38,479 nucleotides of DNA from Hellea sp. (GTDB lineage Bacteria; Pseudomonadota; Alphaproteobacteria; Caulobacterales; Maricaulaceae). The notes under the pieces were generated by a model. It searched no databases. It was not told where the DNA came from and saw only the letters and a program-made list of their open reading frames with translations. The stretch lies in the NCBI GenBank assembly GCA_020629875.1, contig JAHDCL010000010.1, forward strand, positions 1 to 38,479, in the 5' to 3' direction. A program made the position numbers and the translations under genes. This document shows, in pieces, positions 6,335 to 15,734 of this stretch (positions within the stretch are counted from its first letter, which is position 1; each line of letters opens with the position of its first letter).

Positions 6335-8399
6335 GCGCGATGCCAAAGTCTTGTTCAAACAAATAAAGCAATCTTCTTGCAGCTTCTCCGCGAGGGGTCG
6401 CCAAAACGGGGTCTATTTGCGCCAATAGCCTCGCATCTTGCACAGCGGTCTCGAGAAGCGACTTGTGTTTATCCAGATCAGCTAACTTATAGTTAGGCAA
6501 GCCACTTTGCCTTGAGCCAAGCAAATCGCCCGAGCCTCTGAGCTCCCAATCTTTCTCTGCAATCAAAAAACCGTCCTCGCTTTGACGCATGATTTCAAGC
6601 CGCGCCTTGCCATTGACTGAGAGCGGGCCCTTATACATGAGTAGGCAAGTTGATTGTTTGTCGCCGCGTCCAACGCGCCCTCGCAATTGATGGAGCTGCG
6701 CAAGTCCAAAGCGCTCGGCATGTTCTATTACCATAATTGTCGCATTAGGCGCGTCGACACCGACCTCGATAACGGTTGTTGCGACGAGAATTTCGTATTC
6801 ACCGCGTTTAAAGGCCTGTGACATGGCTTCTTTTTCTTGCGCTGAAAGACGGCCATGAAGCAGTCCAACGCGATTGCCGAATATTGCCGTTAATTGGCGA
6901 TGCCTATCCTCGACAGAGGACAAGTCAATTAGATCACTGTCTTCCACAAGCGGGCAGACCCAATAAACTTGGTCGCCCTTTTTTATTGCGCGGCCAACAC
7001 CTTCGATGACATCGTCAAGCCTTTGCAGCGGTAAAATGCGGGTTTCAATAGGTTTTCGCCCCGCAGGTTTCTCATCTAATTTTGACACATCCAAGTCTCC
7101 ATACGCGGTGAGGGCGAGGGTGCGAGGTATGGGAGTGGCGGTCATAACTAAGAGGTCAGGCTTATGCCCTTTATCAGCGAGTTTTAGTCGGTCATGAACG
7201 CCAAAGCGATGTTGCTCATCGATTATAACAAGGCCAAGATCTTTGAACTCGACCGAGTCTTGAAAGAGCGCATGGGTGCCCACGGCAACATCGATGTATC
7301 CTTCCGCTAGGCCGGTAGATAAGGCTTGTCTAGCTTTGCCTTTGTCACGTCCTGTTATGGCTTCGACCGTTAAGCCGACAGGCTCAAGCATTTTTTTGAG
7401 CGTCCCAGCATGTTGACGTGCAAGTATTTCTGTGGGGGCCATAAGGGCAATTTGGACTCCTGCCTCGGCGGCGTGGGCACAGGCCATCGCCGCCACGAAG
7501 GTTTTACCCGCGCCAACGTCGCCTTGAAGCAGTCTCGCCATACGGTAGGGGGATTTCATATCTGCGCTAATTTCCGAATAGGCTCGCGATTGAGCTCCTG
7601 TGGGTTTGAAAGGTGCGCTGTTTAACAAGTCATCTACATATTGACCGCTCACGTCTAATGCACGCCCTTTCGCGCGGCGCGTATTCTCTCGCACTAAAGC
7701 CATCGCAAGCTGTTTCGCGAGCAACTCATCATAGGCGAGGCGTAGTCTGGGCGGGGCGTCGACCTTTACGTCCACGGGGTGCTCGGGCGCATGGAGCCGA
7801 ATAATAGCCTCGTGAAAACTCGGCCAATCTTGCTGTTTGATCATTGCCTCATCGAGCCATTCGGGAAGCGTCGGTAGTTTTTGCAATGCGCCCATGACGG
7901 CTTTGCGCGCTACCTTTTGGGAAAGGCCCGCAGAAAGTGGATAAAGGGTTTCATATAGCGGAAGATCATCAGCGTTTTCTGGAGCTAGTATATAGTCGGG
8001 ATGTGTCATTTGAAGTTCAGCATTAAAGACTTCGGTTTTCCCCGAAATAATGCGTTCTGACCCCTCAGGTAGCGTACGCCGTAGATAGTCCCCACGCGCT
8101 TTGAAAAAAGTGACAGTCATGTCGCCGGTCTCGTCAAAAACGCGGATCCGGTAGGGACGGTTTTTATTGCTCGGAACGATATGTTTGCCGACCGTCACTG
8201 TGAAGGTGCAAATTTCGTCGGTTTTGGCCTCAGAAATCTTAGGGCGATAACTGCGATCAATGAGTCCTGAGGGGGGCGTTAGCAGAAGGTCTTTTATGCG
8301 AGTTCCCATGGCGCGCCCCAAGGCTTCGGACACTCTCGGTCCCACGCCTTTTAAGGTGGTAACGTCTGCAAAAATAGGAAAAAGGGATTGAGGCCGCAT
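6318..8399 (-). CDS. recG: ATP-dependent DNA helicase RecG
   Basis: A 693-residue helicase that remodels stalled replication forks and branched DNA. Order of parts: N-terminal wedge/OB region with the helix-hairpin motif LKGVGPRVSEAL, then SF2 helicase lobe 1 with Walker A GDVGAGKT (about 293-300) and Walker B DEQH (about 394-397), then TATPIPRTLAL, lobe 2 with GRVGRG, and the RecG-specific LRGSGDLLGSRQSG near the C-terminus. Length is normal for the family. I chose ATG 8399. A TTG at 8417 would add six residues. The gene is divergent from sdhE-mfd with 72 bases between starts, and its 3' end overlaps DUF502 convergently. Confidence 0.97.
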   Translation of the reverse strand: MRPQSLFPIFADVTTLKGVGPRVSEALGRAMGTRIKDLLLTPPSGLIDRSYRPKISEAKTDEICTFTVTVGKHIVPSNKNRPYRIRVFDETGDMTVTFFKARGDYLRRTLPEGSERIISGKTEVFNAELQMTHPDYILAPENADDLPLYETLYPLSAGLSQKVARKAVMGALQKLPTLPEWLDEAMIKQQDWPSFHEAIIRLHAPEHPVDVKVDAPPRLRLAYDELLAKQLAMALVRENTRRAKGRALDVSGQYVDDLLNSAPFKPTGAQSRAYSEISADMKSPYRMARLLQGDVGAGKTFVAAMACAHAAEAGVQIALMAPTEILARQHAGTLKKMLEPVGLTVEAITGRDKGKARQALSTGLAEGYIDVAVGTHALFQDSVEFKDLGLVIIDEQHRFGVHDRLKLADKGHKPDLLVMTATPIPRTLALTAYGDLDVSKLDEKPAGRKPIETRILPLQRLDDVIEGVGRAIKKGDQVYWVCPLVEDSDLIDLSSVEDRHRQLTAIFGNRVGLLHGRLSAQEKEAMSQAFKRGEYEILVATTVIEVGVDAPNATIMVIEHAERFGLAQLHQLRGRVGRGDKQSTCLLMYKGPLSVNGKARLEIMRQSEDGFLIAEKDWELRGSGDLLGSRQSGLPNYKLADLDKHKSLLETAVQDARLLAQIDPVLATPRGEAARRLLYLFEQDFGIALMKAG

Positions 8400-8471
8400 C
8401 TGTGTAATAAATCCCAACTTTTAAGCAATCGCAAGTGACAGCACAGGCGAATATATATAAAGGAGCTCGCA

Positions 8472-8726
8472 ATGTTAGATGCTAGACGAAAAAGATTGCT
8501 TTACCGGTCAAATTACCGCGGCTTCAAAGAGGCCGATATGATATTGGGCGGATTTGCCAAGGCGCATATCGAAACCATGAGTGACGAAGAAATCACCCAG
8601 TTCGAAGAGTTGCTCGGCGCAAAAGACCATGACATCTATGATTGGATTGCCGAAAAGCAACCCGTACCAGCCAATTTTGATACCCCGCTTTTAAAACGTC
8701 TTAAAGCTTTCAAACCTGTTGCATAA
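8472..8726 (+). CDS. sdhE: FAD assembly factor for succinate dehydrogenase (SdhE/CptB family)
   Basis: An 84-residue protein of the SdhE/Sdh5 family, which helps attach FAD covalently to the succinate dehydrogenase flavoprotein in the cytoplasm. The conserved RGxxE motif is present (RGFKE, about residues 16-20), followed by the acidic D-x-E-I-x-x-F/Y-E-E-L-L helix and the D-H-D-I-Y-D-W-I segment. Length is typical. AAGGAG at 8459-8464 lies seven bases before ATG 8472. The stop is directly followed by the mfd start with no gap, which suggests coupled translation. Neighbouring recG and mfd is a common alphaproteobacterial arrangement. Confidence 0.95.
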   Translation: MLDARRKRLLYRSNYRGFKEADMILGGFAKAHIETMSDEEITQFEELLGAKDHDIYDWIAEKQPVPANFDTPLLKRLKAFKPVA

Positions 8727-11700
8727 ATGCAAATTCAGTTGAACCGATATGCAAGCCGTGAGCTTGACCTTATTGCGGCTGGTTTGCCTGAGGGCGCCGA
8801 TGCCCTGATCTTTACAAAGGCTGTTCGTCAACGCAGCAGCCGTGCAATGTTCATTGCCAGAGACGACTCGCGAGCCTCCGCATTTATTGCGGCTTGCCGT
8901 TTTTTCTCTCCGGACATTCCGGTGATTTCTCTGCCGGCCTGGGATTGCTTGCCATATGATCGGGTGTCACCAAGCCGAACGCTTGCGGCAAGGCGTTCCG
9001 CCGCTCTTCATAGTCTACTAATCGCGCCGACGGATAAGCCCCTAATCGTCGTAACAACTGCGAGTGCTGCGACACAGAATGTTGCCCCCAGAAGTGTCAT
9101 TGCAAATGCGGGGTTTCGGGCACGAGCAGGACAGCAGCTCCGGCGCGAGGTTTTGGAAGCTTATCTCTCGGATAATGGCTATTCGCGGGCCTCGACCGTG
9201 ATGGAGGCTGGGGACTTTGCAATTCGCGGCGGCTTAATTGATATTTTCCCTCCTGCCTTAGAAGACCCGATACGTCTGGATTTCTTTGGAGATGAGCTGG
9301 AGTCTATTCGTACATTTGATGTTGAAACACAACGTACGACAGAAAAACTGCAAGATGTTCATCTTGCGCCGGTAAGCGAAGTTTTGATGTCCGACCTCGC
9401 GGTCGGGACTTTCCGTAAGAACTACATTGCGGCTTTTGGGGGAGGTGTTAGCAAAGATCCTATTTATGCTTCCGTTGTTGAGGGTATTCGTCCTCAAGGT
9501 ATTGAGCATTATCTACCTCTCTTCTACCCAAATCTTGAGACCGTTTTCGATTATGCTGGCGCGGACACGTTAATCGCTTTTGATGGTCTCCTCGGTGAAG
9601 CACGTGCAGAGCGAATAGAGCTGATTGAAGATTTTTACAGTTCTCGACAGGAACACGTCGAGGCCCGGGATACCGGGTCTGGTGATCCCTCTAAAACGGC
9701 GGGTGTTTACAGGCCGCTCCCAACAGAGCGCCTCTATATCGATGATGCTAAATGGTCCGAAATCACTGCGCCTCTACAAACTCGCAACCATACAGCCTTC
9801 ATTCCTCCGGATGCGGTGAATAAAGTAGATTTCGGCGGACAGATGGGGCGGAGCTTCTCCATTGAACGCCGTACTGAAGGCGCCAATGTCTTTGAAGCGG
9901 TTGTGGATTATGTCCGCATGCTCAAAAATGAAAAAAAGCGCATTCTGATTGCCGCATGGACGGAAGGCTCAGCTGAACGGTTGGGGAGCGTTCTCGAAGA
10001 CCATAAGTTGGTTGCGTCACACGAACATCGGGGCCCAGAGGCGCTGTCAATACCAGCTGGGACCGTCCGGCGCGTGATTTTACCTATCGAGCAGGGTTTC
10101 ACTTTCGGTGATCTTACCATTATCTCGGAACAGGATATTTTGGGAGACCGCCTAGTTAACAGGGGTCGCAAGCGAAAGGCTAAAAACTTCATTTCCGAAG
10201 CCGCGGCGCTTACGCCCGGCGATCTGATCATTCATATTGACCACGGCTTAGGGAGATATCTTGGCCTTCAAACTCTGCAAGTCCAAGACGCGCCGCATGA
10301 TTGCTTACAGCTTGAATATAGTGGAGGTGCGAAACTCTATCTCCCGGTAGAGAACATTGAGCTTCTCTCCCGCTATGGCTCTGCGAGTGAAGGTGCCGTT
10401 CTTGATAAGCTTGGCGGGGTGGCGTGGCAATCGCGTAAAGCCAAAGCCAAACAACGCCTTAAGGATATGGCTGGGGAGCTCATTGTTATCGCCGCCAAAC
10501 GGGCGATGAGGACCTGCGAGCCAACAGTCATTGAGGACGGGCCCTATAATGAGTTTTGTGCACGCTTCCCATACGCCGAAACAGATGATCAACTAAACGC
10601 CATTGAGGATGTATTTGGCGATTTACGCAGCGGGAAGCCGATGGACCGGCTTATTTGTGGTGATGTAGGCTTTGGTAAGACCGAGGTTGCCTTACGGGCG
10701 GCTTTTGCGGTCGCTATGAGCGGTAAACAGGTCGCTATTGTGGCACCTACGACAATTCTGTCCAGGCAGCACTTCAAGACATTTTCTGAGCGGTTTAAAG
10801 GGTGGCCCGTTAAAGTCCGTCAACTCTCTCGCCTGGTAAGTGCTAAGCAGGCTAAGTCTACTAAAGAAGAGCTTGCGAAAGGTCAGTGTGAAATCGTGGT
10901 CGGTACGCACGCTTTGCTTGCTAAAAGTATTGAGTTTTCTGACCTCGGGATGATCATCGTTGATGAAGAACAACGCTTTGGCGTGCAGCACAAAGAGCGA
11001 TTAAAATCTTTGCGGGCTGATATGCATGTACTGACTTTAACAGCCACGCCAATTCCGCGTACGCTGCAAATGGCTCTCTCGGGTATTCGGGACTTGTCGC
11101 TTATTGCGACGCCGCCAGTGGACCGCCTCGCGGTAAGAACCTATATTTCGCCGTTTGATGAGGTCTCAATACGAAAGGCGATTTTGCGCGAGCGTTATCG
11201 CGGCGGCCAGTCTTTCTTTGTCGCGCCAAGGATTGCCGATATTCCTCGTATTGAGGAATTCATGCGCGAGTCGGTGCCCGAAGTAAAATACGTCATAGCG
11301 CATGGCCAGATGGCACCCGGCGCGCTCGAAGAAATTATGACGGCATTTTACGATGGCCAATATGACGTTCTTATTTCGACCTCCATTATTGAAAGCGGGA
11401 TTGATATACCGTCCGCAAATACAATGATTGTTTATCGTGCGGACCGATTTGGATTGGCGCAACTATATCAAATGCGGGGCAGGGTGGGTCGCTCCAAAGT
11501 CAGGGCTTACGCTTACCTCACTATGCCAGAAGCACATATGGCAACACAGGGAGCGCAGCAGCGGCTTAAGATTCTGCAATCCCTCGATACATTAGGGGCT
11601 GGATTCACATTGGCTAGTCATGATCTTGATATGCGCGGCGGGGGTAACCCATTGGGTGAGGAGCAATCAGGCCACATCAAAGATTTGGGTGTGGAGCTCT

Positions 11701-12206
11701 ATCAACATATGCTTGAAGAAGCGGTGGCAGAACTAAGAAATGATGATAGCTTGAAAGATCAAAGTTGGTCCCCGCAAGTTAATGTTGGTGTCGCTATTCT
11801 GATACCCGAAAGTTACATTCAGGATCTGAACTTGAGATTGGCTACGTACCGCCGAATCTCCGAAATTGAAGATGATGAAGCAGGTGATGCTTTAGCCGCT
11901 GAGTTGATAGATCGTTTCGGAAAGCTGCCTGAAGAGGTTGAATCGTTACTAAAAGTAATGAAAATCAAGCGCATGTGTAGACTTTCTCATGTTGAGAAGG
12001 TGGATGCCGGGCCGATGGGCATCGTTATGAATATGCGCCATAAAGATATTTCAGATCCCTCAATCATTATGAATGCGATTACTCGAAACTCTGGTTGGCG
12101 CTTACGACCTGATCAATCTATCCTGGTGAAAGGTAATTTTGAAAAGCCAGTGCCGCGCTTAAAAGCGACAGAGCGGGCTGTAAAAGCCTTAATTGCCAAT
12201 ATTTAG
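8727..12206 (+). CDS. mfd: transcription-repair coupling factor Mfd
   Basis: An 1159-residue translocase that removes RNA polymerase stalled at DNA damage and recruits UvrA. Domains in order: UvrB-like damage-recognition homology module (about 1-330), linker region, CarD-like RNA polymerase interaction domain (about 480-560, with GDLIIHIDHGLGRYLG), RecG-like translocase with Walker A GDVGFGKT (645-652), DEEQ (746-749), TATPIPRTL and GRVGRS, and the C-terminal TRCF domain. The HGLGRY motif and full length indicate an intact enzyme. ATG 8727 follows the sdhE stop directly, so no separate ribosome site is expected. Its TAG stop overlaps the TAA of the convergent PopA-like gene by four bases. Confidence 0.97.
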   Translation: MQIQLNRYASRELDLIAAGLPEGADALIFTKAVRQRSSRAMFIARDDSRASAFIAACRFFSPDIPVISLPAWDCLPYDRVSPSRTLAARRSAALHSLLIAPTDKPLIVVTTASAATQNVAPRSVIANAGFRARAGQQLRREVLEAYLSDNGYSRASTVMEAGDFAIRGGLIDIFPPALEDPIRLDFFGDELESIRTFDVETQRTTEKLQDVHLAPVSEVLMSDLAVGTFRKNYIAAFGGGVSKDPIYASVVEGIRPQGIEHYLPLFYPNLETVFDYAGADTLIAFDGLLGEARAERIELIEDFYSSRQEHVEARDTGSGDPSKTAGVYRPLPTERLYIDDAKWSEITAPLQTRNHTAFIPPDAVNKVDFGGQMGRSFSIERRTEGANVFEAVVDYVRMLKNEKKRILIAAWTEGSAERLGSVLEDHKLVASHEHRGPEALSIPAGTVRRVILPIEQGFTFGDLTIISEQDILGDRLVNRGRKRKAKNFISEAAALTPGDLIIHIDHGLGRYLGLQTLQVQDAPHDCLQLEYSGGAKLYLPVENIELLSRYGSASEGAVLDKLGGVAWQSRKAKAKQRLKDMAGELIVIAAKRAMRTCEPTVIEDGPYNEFCARFPYAETDDQLNAIEDVFGDLRSGKPMDRLICGDVGFGKTEVALRAAFAVAMSGKQVAIVAPTTILSRQHFKTFSERFKGWPVKVRQLSRLVSAKQAKSTKEELAKGQCEIVVGTHALLAKSIEFSDLGMIIVDEEQRFGVQHKERLKSLRADMHVLTLTATPIPRTLQMALSGIRDLSLIATPPVDRLAVRTYISPFDEVSIRKAILRERYRGGQSFFVAPRIADIPRIEEFMRESVPEVKYVIAHGQMAPGALEEIMTAFYDGQYDVLISTSIIESGIDIPSANTMIVYRADRFGLAQLYQMRGRVGRSKVRAYAYLTMPEAHMATQGAQQRLKILQSLDTLGAGFTLASHDLDMRGGGNPLGEEQSGHIKDLGVELYQHMLEEAVAELRNDDSLKDQSWSPQVNVGVAILIPESYIQDLNLRLATYRRISEIEDDEAGDALAAELIDRFGKLPEEVESLLKVMKIKRMCRLSHVEKVDAGPMGIVMNMRHKDISDPSIIMNAITRNSGWRLRPDQSILVKGNFEKPVPRLKATERAVKALIANI

Positions 12207-13588
12207 GCCGTTTTTTTGCTGGAGAATGCTGGCTCACCCGTGAGTTCTGAAATCGCCGTATCAATTAACAGGTCGCTACTTTCGTCGTGTTCCATTTGTT
12301 CGACAATCACCGTCTCGAGCGAGATGGTGAATGCGCCTTTGTCAGAGTCGCCAGATTCAAAGGCGGCGCAATCTACAATGCCTGAGATTCTTCCCAGCAC
12401 AGGGGCGAGGGAAACACGGTCGTGTCCTGGGAAGGCAATCATAAAGACATCATGATCCAGCCGAGCTGTAACGTCTTGCATGCGTACGAGACTCTTCAGC
12501 ATTGTTCCCACCTGTGAGAATGCTTCATTTATTTTTGGGGCTGGCACCTCAAATGAAGAATTCGGCCTAAGGCGTATTCCCATCAGCGAAAGTGGTTCAT
12601 TCGTAAGGCGCATTGCCTCACAAATTCTACGCATATGAGCGGTGAAGAAAGTCTTATTGAAAACACCTGTTTCAGCATCCAAGCACTCAGTGCCGCCAAC
12701 ACTGCCAAACTCTCGTTTCAATTGACTATGTATCCGGTGATAATTTGCGAGCTCTAAGATCCGGCCACTTATTTCTTCTGTATCTGAACGCGAAGAAATG
12801 ATATCCCTTGCGCCTTTTTGGTAAGCTAAATCATGATCTCTAAAGTTTTCGGGGTTTACCAAAAATAGAGTGGGGACGTGGAATAGTTTTGCGTTGCGGC
12901 GCATTGTTTCGGAGATGGTCAAGGCCGGCTCCGACTGATCAAGAGCGTTCATCACAACAGCATCAAAGGTGCGCTCATGAAGGAAGTCGAAAGCGCTAAA
13001 TGAAGTAAACGCCGCGACGACCTCTACATTTTTTTTCTGGAGCGCATTAATGATGACCATGAAGTCCGGTGATGCTTTGCCGATAAACAGAATCCGGAAG
13101 GGATTGCGAAGAGCTTCATCCGACAGCGTGTAATCTATATCAAAGTCTTCACGAAGGGTATCAACGCGGCGAATGATTTCGCGCTCCATCTGGCCCAAAC
13201 GAATCATGGAGCTTACCCGATTGGCGACTTGGGTAATATGTGCCGGCGGGAAGATGACGCTATCAAATGCTGTGGTGTCGATGTTTCCTTGGCGAGTCAG
13301 AGCGCCAATGAAAGGGATATCTTTGGGAGCGAAGTGCTTTTTCAGAGCCGTTATTATTGTGGGAGTTTTTTCGATATAGTCAGAAAAGACAAACAATACG
13401 GCATTTGGAGCGAGGACAGGGGTTCCCTTTAGCGTCCGTCCGTCAAATTCGCAGAATTGTACATGGTATCCCTGATTTTCTAATGCAGTTCCGATATAGC
13501 TGGATTCATGAAGGTTATCCGTTGCTATCAAAACGGTTTGTTTTGAAGGGTGAGCTTTGAGAGCAGAAATTTCGTTTTGCGTAGCCAT
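12203..13588 (-). CDS. PopA/PleD-like protein: two degenerate receiver domains plus catalytically dead GGDEF domain
   Basis: A 461-residue protein with the receiver-receiver-GGDEF order of Caulobacter PleD and PopA. Receiver 1 is about 18-125 and receiver 2 about 163-285. In receiver 2 the position expected to hold the phospho-acceptor Asp reads VVMNAL, with Asn214. The C-terminal domain (about 300-445) has lost the active-site GGDEF: the site reads DHDVF (378-382). The c-di-GMP inhibitory site RxxD is kept as R369-M-Q-D372, exactly five residues before it. A dead A-site with an intact I-site is what characterises PopA, a c-di-GMP receptor that directs CtrA degradation in Caulobacter. Function here is inferred by architecture, since overall identity cannot be measured by eye. 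No transmembrane helix is seen. Confidence 0.75.
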   Translation of the reverse strand: MATQNEISALKAHPSKQTVLIATDNLHESSYIGTALENQGYHVQFCEFDGRTLKGTPVLAPNAVLFVFSDYIEKTPTIITALKKHFAPKDIPFIGALTRQGNIDTTAFDSVIFPPAHITQVANRVSSMIRLGQMEREIIRRVDTLREDFDIDYTLSDEALRNPFRILFIGKASPDFMVIINALQKKNVEVVAAFTSFSAFDFLHERTFDAVVMNALDQSEPALTISETMRRNAKLFHVPTLFLVNPENFRDHDLAYQKGARDIISSRSDTEEISGRILELANYHRIHSQLKREFGSVGGTECLDAETGVFNKTFFTAHMRRICEAMRLTNEPLSLMGIRLRPNSSFEVPAPKINEAFSQVGTMLKSLVRMQDVTARLDHDVFMIAFPGHDRVSLAPVLGRISGIVDCAAFESGDSDKGAFTISLETVIVEQMEHDESSDLLIDTAISELTGEPAFSSKKTA

Positions 13589-13631
13589 ATCTTATCAATA
13601 TGCGCAGATTCCTTTCCGAGGCGTTAACCAT

Positions 13632-13668
13632 GATAAAAAAGCCCGCGGGTAATTACACCTACGGGCTT
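13632..13668 (-). terminator. rho-independent terminator of the M2 peptidase gene
   Basis: On the minus strand a 7-bp stem (AAGCCCG at 13662-13668 with CGGGCTT at 13639-13645), extended inside by GGT/ACC pairing, is followed by a T-run with the sequence CTTTTTTATC. It begins about 25 bases after the peptidase stop and precedes the PopA-like start, so the two genes are probably separate transcripts. Confidence 0.8.
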
Positions 13669-13693
13669 GGATAATCTGAAGCTGGAATTAGAC

Positions 13694-15607
13694 CTACTTG
13701 GAAGGATTATCCCATCCGCATGAGCGGTCTTTATTTTGCTCTTCTAAATAGCTCATTAGCGGAGCGAAATATTCAAGAATAGCGGAGCCGTCCATATCAC
13801 GCGTACCAGTAAAGGCCTCTAGAGCGTCTGGCCAAGGCTTCGAAGAGCCCATTTCCATCATTGCATTAAAGCGTCGCCCAACTTCTTCGTTTTCATATAT
13901 TGAACATTGGTGGAGCGGGCCCTCAAATCCTGCCATGTCACACGCGGCTTTATGGAACTGAAATTGCAGGATATGGGCTAGGAAGTAGCGCATATAGGGT
14001 GTGTTGCCGGGAATATGGAACTTTGCGCCAGGGTCAAATGCATCGCCAGGGCGTGTTTCTCCTGGGTGACGTAAGCCCTGATATTTCTCGCGGAGCTCCC
14101 ACCAGCCTGAATTATATTCGCTAGGACTGTACTCCCCAGAGAATACTTTCCATCTCCACTGATCAACCATAAGGCCGAACGGCAAGAAGGCGACTTTGTC
14201 CATGGCTTGACGCATAAGAAGCGCTAAGTCGGCATCAGCGCCTGGTACATCTTCCTCATTGAGGAGTCCAATTTTTACAAGGTACTCCGGGGTAATTGAT
14301 AGTGCAATCATGTCCCCAATAGCTTCGTGGAACCCGTCATTCGCCCCATCTTTATAGAACACGGGTTGGTCCTTATAAGCGCGCTGATAAAAGTTATGAC
14401 CAAGCTCATGATGAACAGTCACAAAGTCTTCGCCGTTTATTTTAGTACACATCTTGATGCGGATATCGTCTCGGTCATCTAAATCCCATGCCGATGCATG
14501 ACAAACAACCTCTCTGTCAGCCGGCTTTGTGATTAGCGAACGTTCCCAGAAAGTCTCAGGTAGCGGTTCAAACCCCAGAGATGTGAAAAAGGTTTCGGCC
14601 ACCTCGACCATTTTCTTTTGGTCATAACCTTTTTCTAAAAGGAGCGCGGTAACGTCTACGCCTTCGCCGCCACCTTTAGGGGCGACCATGTCATAGATGT
14701 TGCCCCAGCTTTGGCCCCACATATTACCCAATAGATCGGCCCGTATTGGCGCATTGGCAGGTTGAACCTCATCTCCATATTTCTCATTCAAGGCCGCGCG
14801 TGTATTACAATGTAGCTGATCATAGAGCGGTTTGACTTGCCCCCAAAGGCGGTCAGCTTCTTTGATAAAAGCTTCACCATCCATGTCATAACCGCCACGC
14901 CAAAGCGCGCCCGTATCTTCGTAACCGAGTTCGCGGGACCCTTCATTTACAATCTTGACCATTTTGGAATAGTTGCCGCTCATAGGCGGAGAAATAGTGC
15001 GCCAACCCTCCCAAACAGCCTGAAGCTCTTCTGGATCACGTGAGGAGGCGATAATATCAGAGGCCTGACCAAGATTGATGGTCTTACCATTATGCTCAAA
15101 TTTGCCCGTGCCGTAAGCCGCTTCAAGCCCGGTCATGATCTCAGCGAGTTCCTCGGCTGCGCCTTCTTTTTCCGGAGCGGGGAAATTGCTGCCGCGTTTC
15201 AGACCATCCATCTTACGACGCATGTCGGTAGGTAAGGAAAGGTCGTTAAAACGCTTTGCTTCATTTGCCAGGCGAGTTGAGAGCTTTGCGCCTTGTGCAC
15301 CTGCCATGGCGGCAAGGGCGTTTGTGTCTTGGGTGATAAAGTTAGCCTGGATCCAATAGACCTTTGCGGCATACCCTCTCAGCTCAACAATATCTTTTTC
15401 TGCTTGCTCCAAAAACTCTTTAGCCTCCTGAATAGTGGGAGGTCCGTTTTCAGTGCCGGCATTGGCGGCAGCGGTGAGTGTTTCAACCGTTTTAGTTGGT
15501 TTTTCTACCTCGATATTTGGGGCAGGTACGGGCTCAGCTGTCTCGGCTTGGCATGCCATGAGACTAAGTGCAGCGAAGCTTGCAGCAGAGAGTAAAATTT
15601 TGCGCAT
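13694..15607 (-). CDS. M2 family zinc metallopeptidase lipoprotein (angiotensin-converting-enzyme-like)
   Basis: A 637-residue secreted peptidase. Signal peptide residues 1-18 end in a lipobox LMAC with Cys19, so it should be a lipoprotein. The zinc site is HELGH (400-404), and the third ligand Glu428 lies in HEAIGD, 24 residues after the second His, the spacing typical of the M2 (peptidyl-dipeptidase A) family. Other M2 features include MWGQSWGNIYDMV (about 296-308) and the C-terminal YMRYFLAHILQFQFHKA helix. Bacterial members release dipeptides from peptide C-termini and probably serve peptide nutrition. The natural substrate is unknown. AAGAGGA precedes the ATG. It is a single-gene unit with its own terminator, divergent from hemH. 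Confidence 0.93.
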   Translation of the reverse strand: MRKILLSAASFAALSLMACQAETAEPVPAPNIEVEKPTKTVETLTAAANAGTENGPPTIQEAKEFLEQAEKDIVELRGYAAKVYWIQANFITQDTNALAAMAGAQGAKLSTRLANEAKRFNDLSLPTDMRRKMDGLKRGSNFPAPEKEGAAEELAEIMTGLEAAYGTGKFEHNGKTINLGQASDIIASSRDPEELQAVWEGWRTISPPMSGNYSKMVKIVNEGSRELGYEDTGALWRGGYDMDGEAFIKEADRLWGQVKPLYDQLHCNTRAALNEKYGDEVQPANAPIRADLLGNMWGQSWGNIYDMVAPKGGGEGVDVTALLLEKGYDQKKMVEVAETFFTSLGFEPLPETFWERSLITKPADREVVCHASAWDLDDRDDIRIKMCTKINGEDFVTVHHELGHNFYQRAYKDQPVFYKDGANDGFHEAIGDMIALSITPEYLVKIGLLNEEDVPGADADLALLMRQAMDKVAFLPFGLMVDQWRWKVFSGEYSPSEYNSGWWELREKYQGLRHPGETRPGDAFDPGAKFHIPGNTPYMRYFLAHILQFQFHKAACDMAGFEGPLHQCSIYENEEVGRRFNAMMEMGSSKPWPDALEAFTGTRDMDGSAILEYFAPLMSYLEEQNKDRSCGWDNPSK

Positions 15608-15734
15608 GTGGTCCTCTTATTTTCTATTCAATCCCCAAGGTATGTTCTATTCGTAATCACTCCTATTGCGTGGTCAAGAAAACTCCGCAGGGAACGAGTC
15701 GAATTTTATTGCGCTATGGCAAAAAGGACACGAA

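Noticed and set aside
15643-15650. TGTTCTAT half-site in the hemH upstream region
   Set aside because: Attractive because heme and siroheme share precursors, but only one half-site exists and no -10 box is placed beside it.
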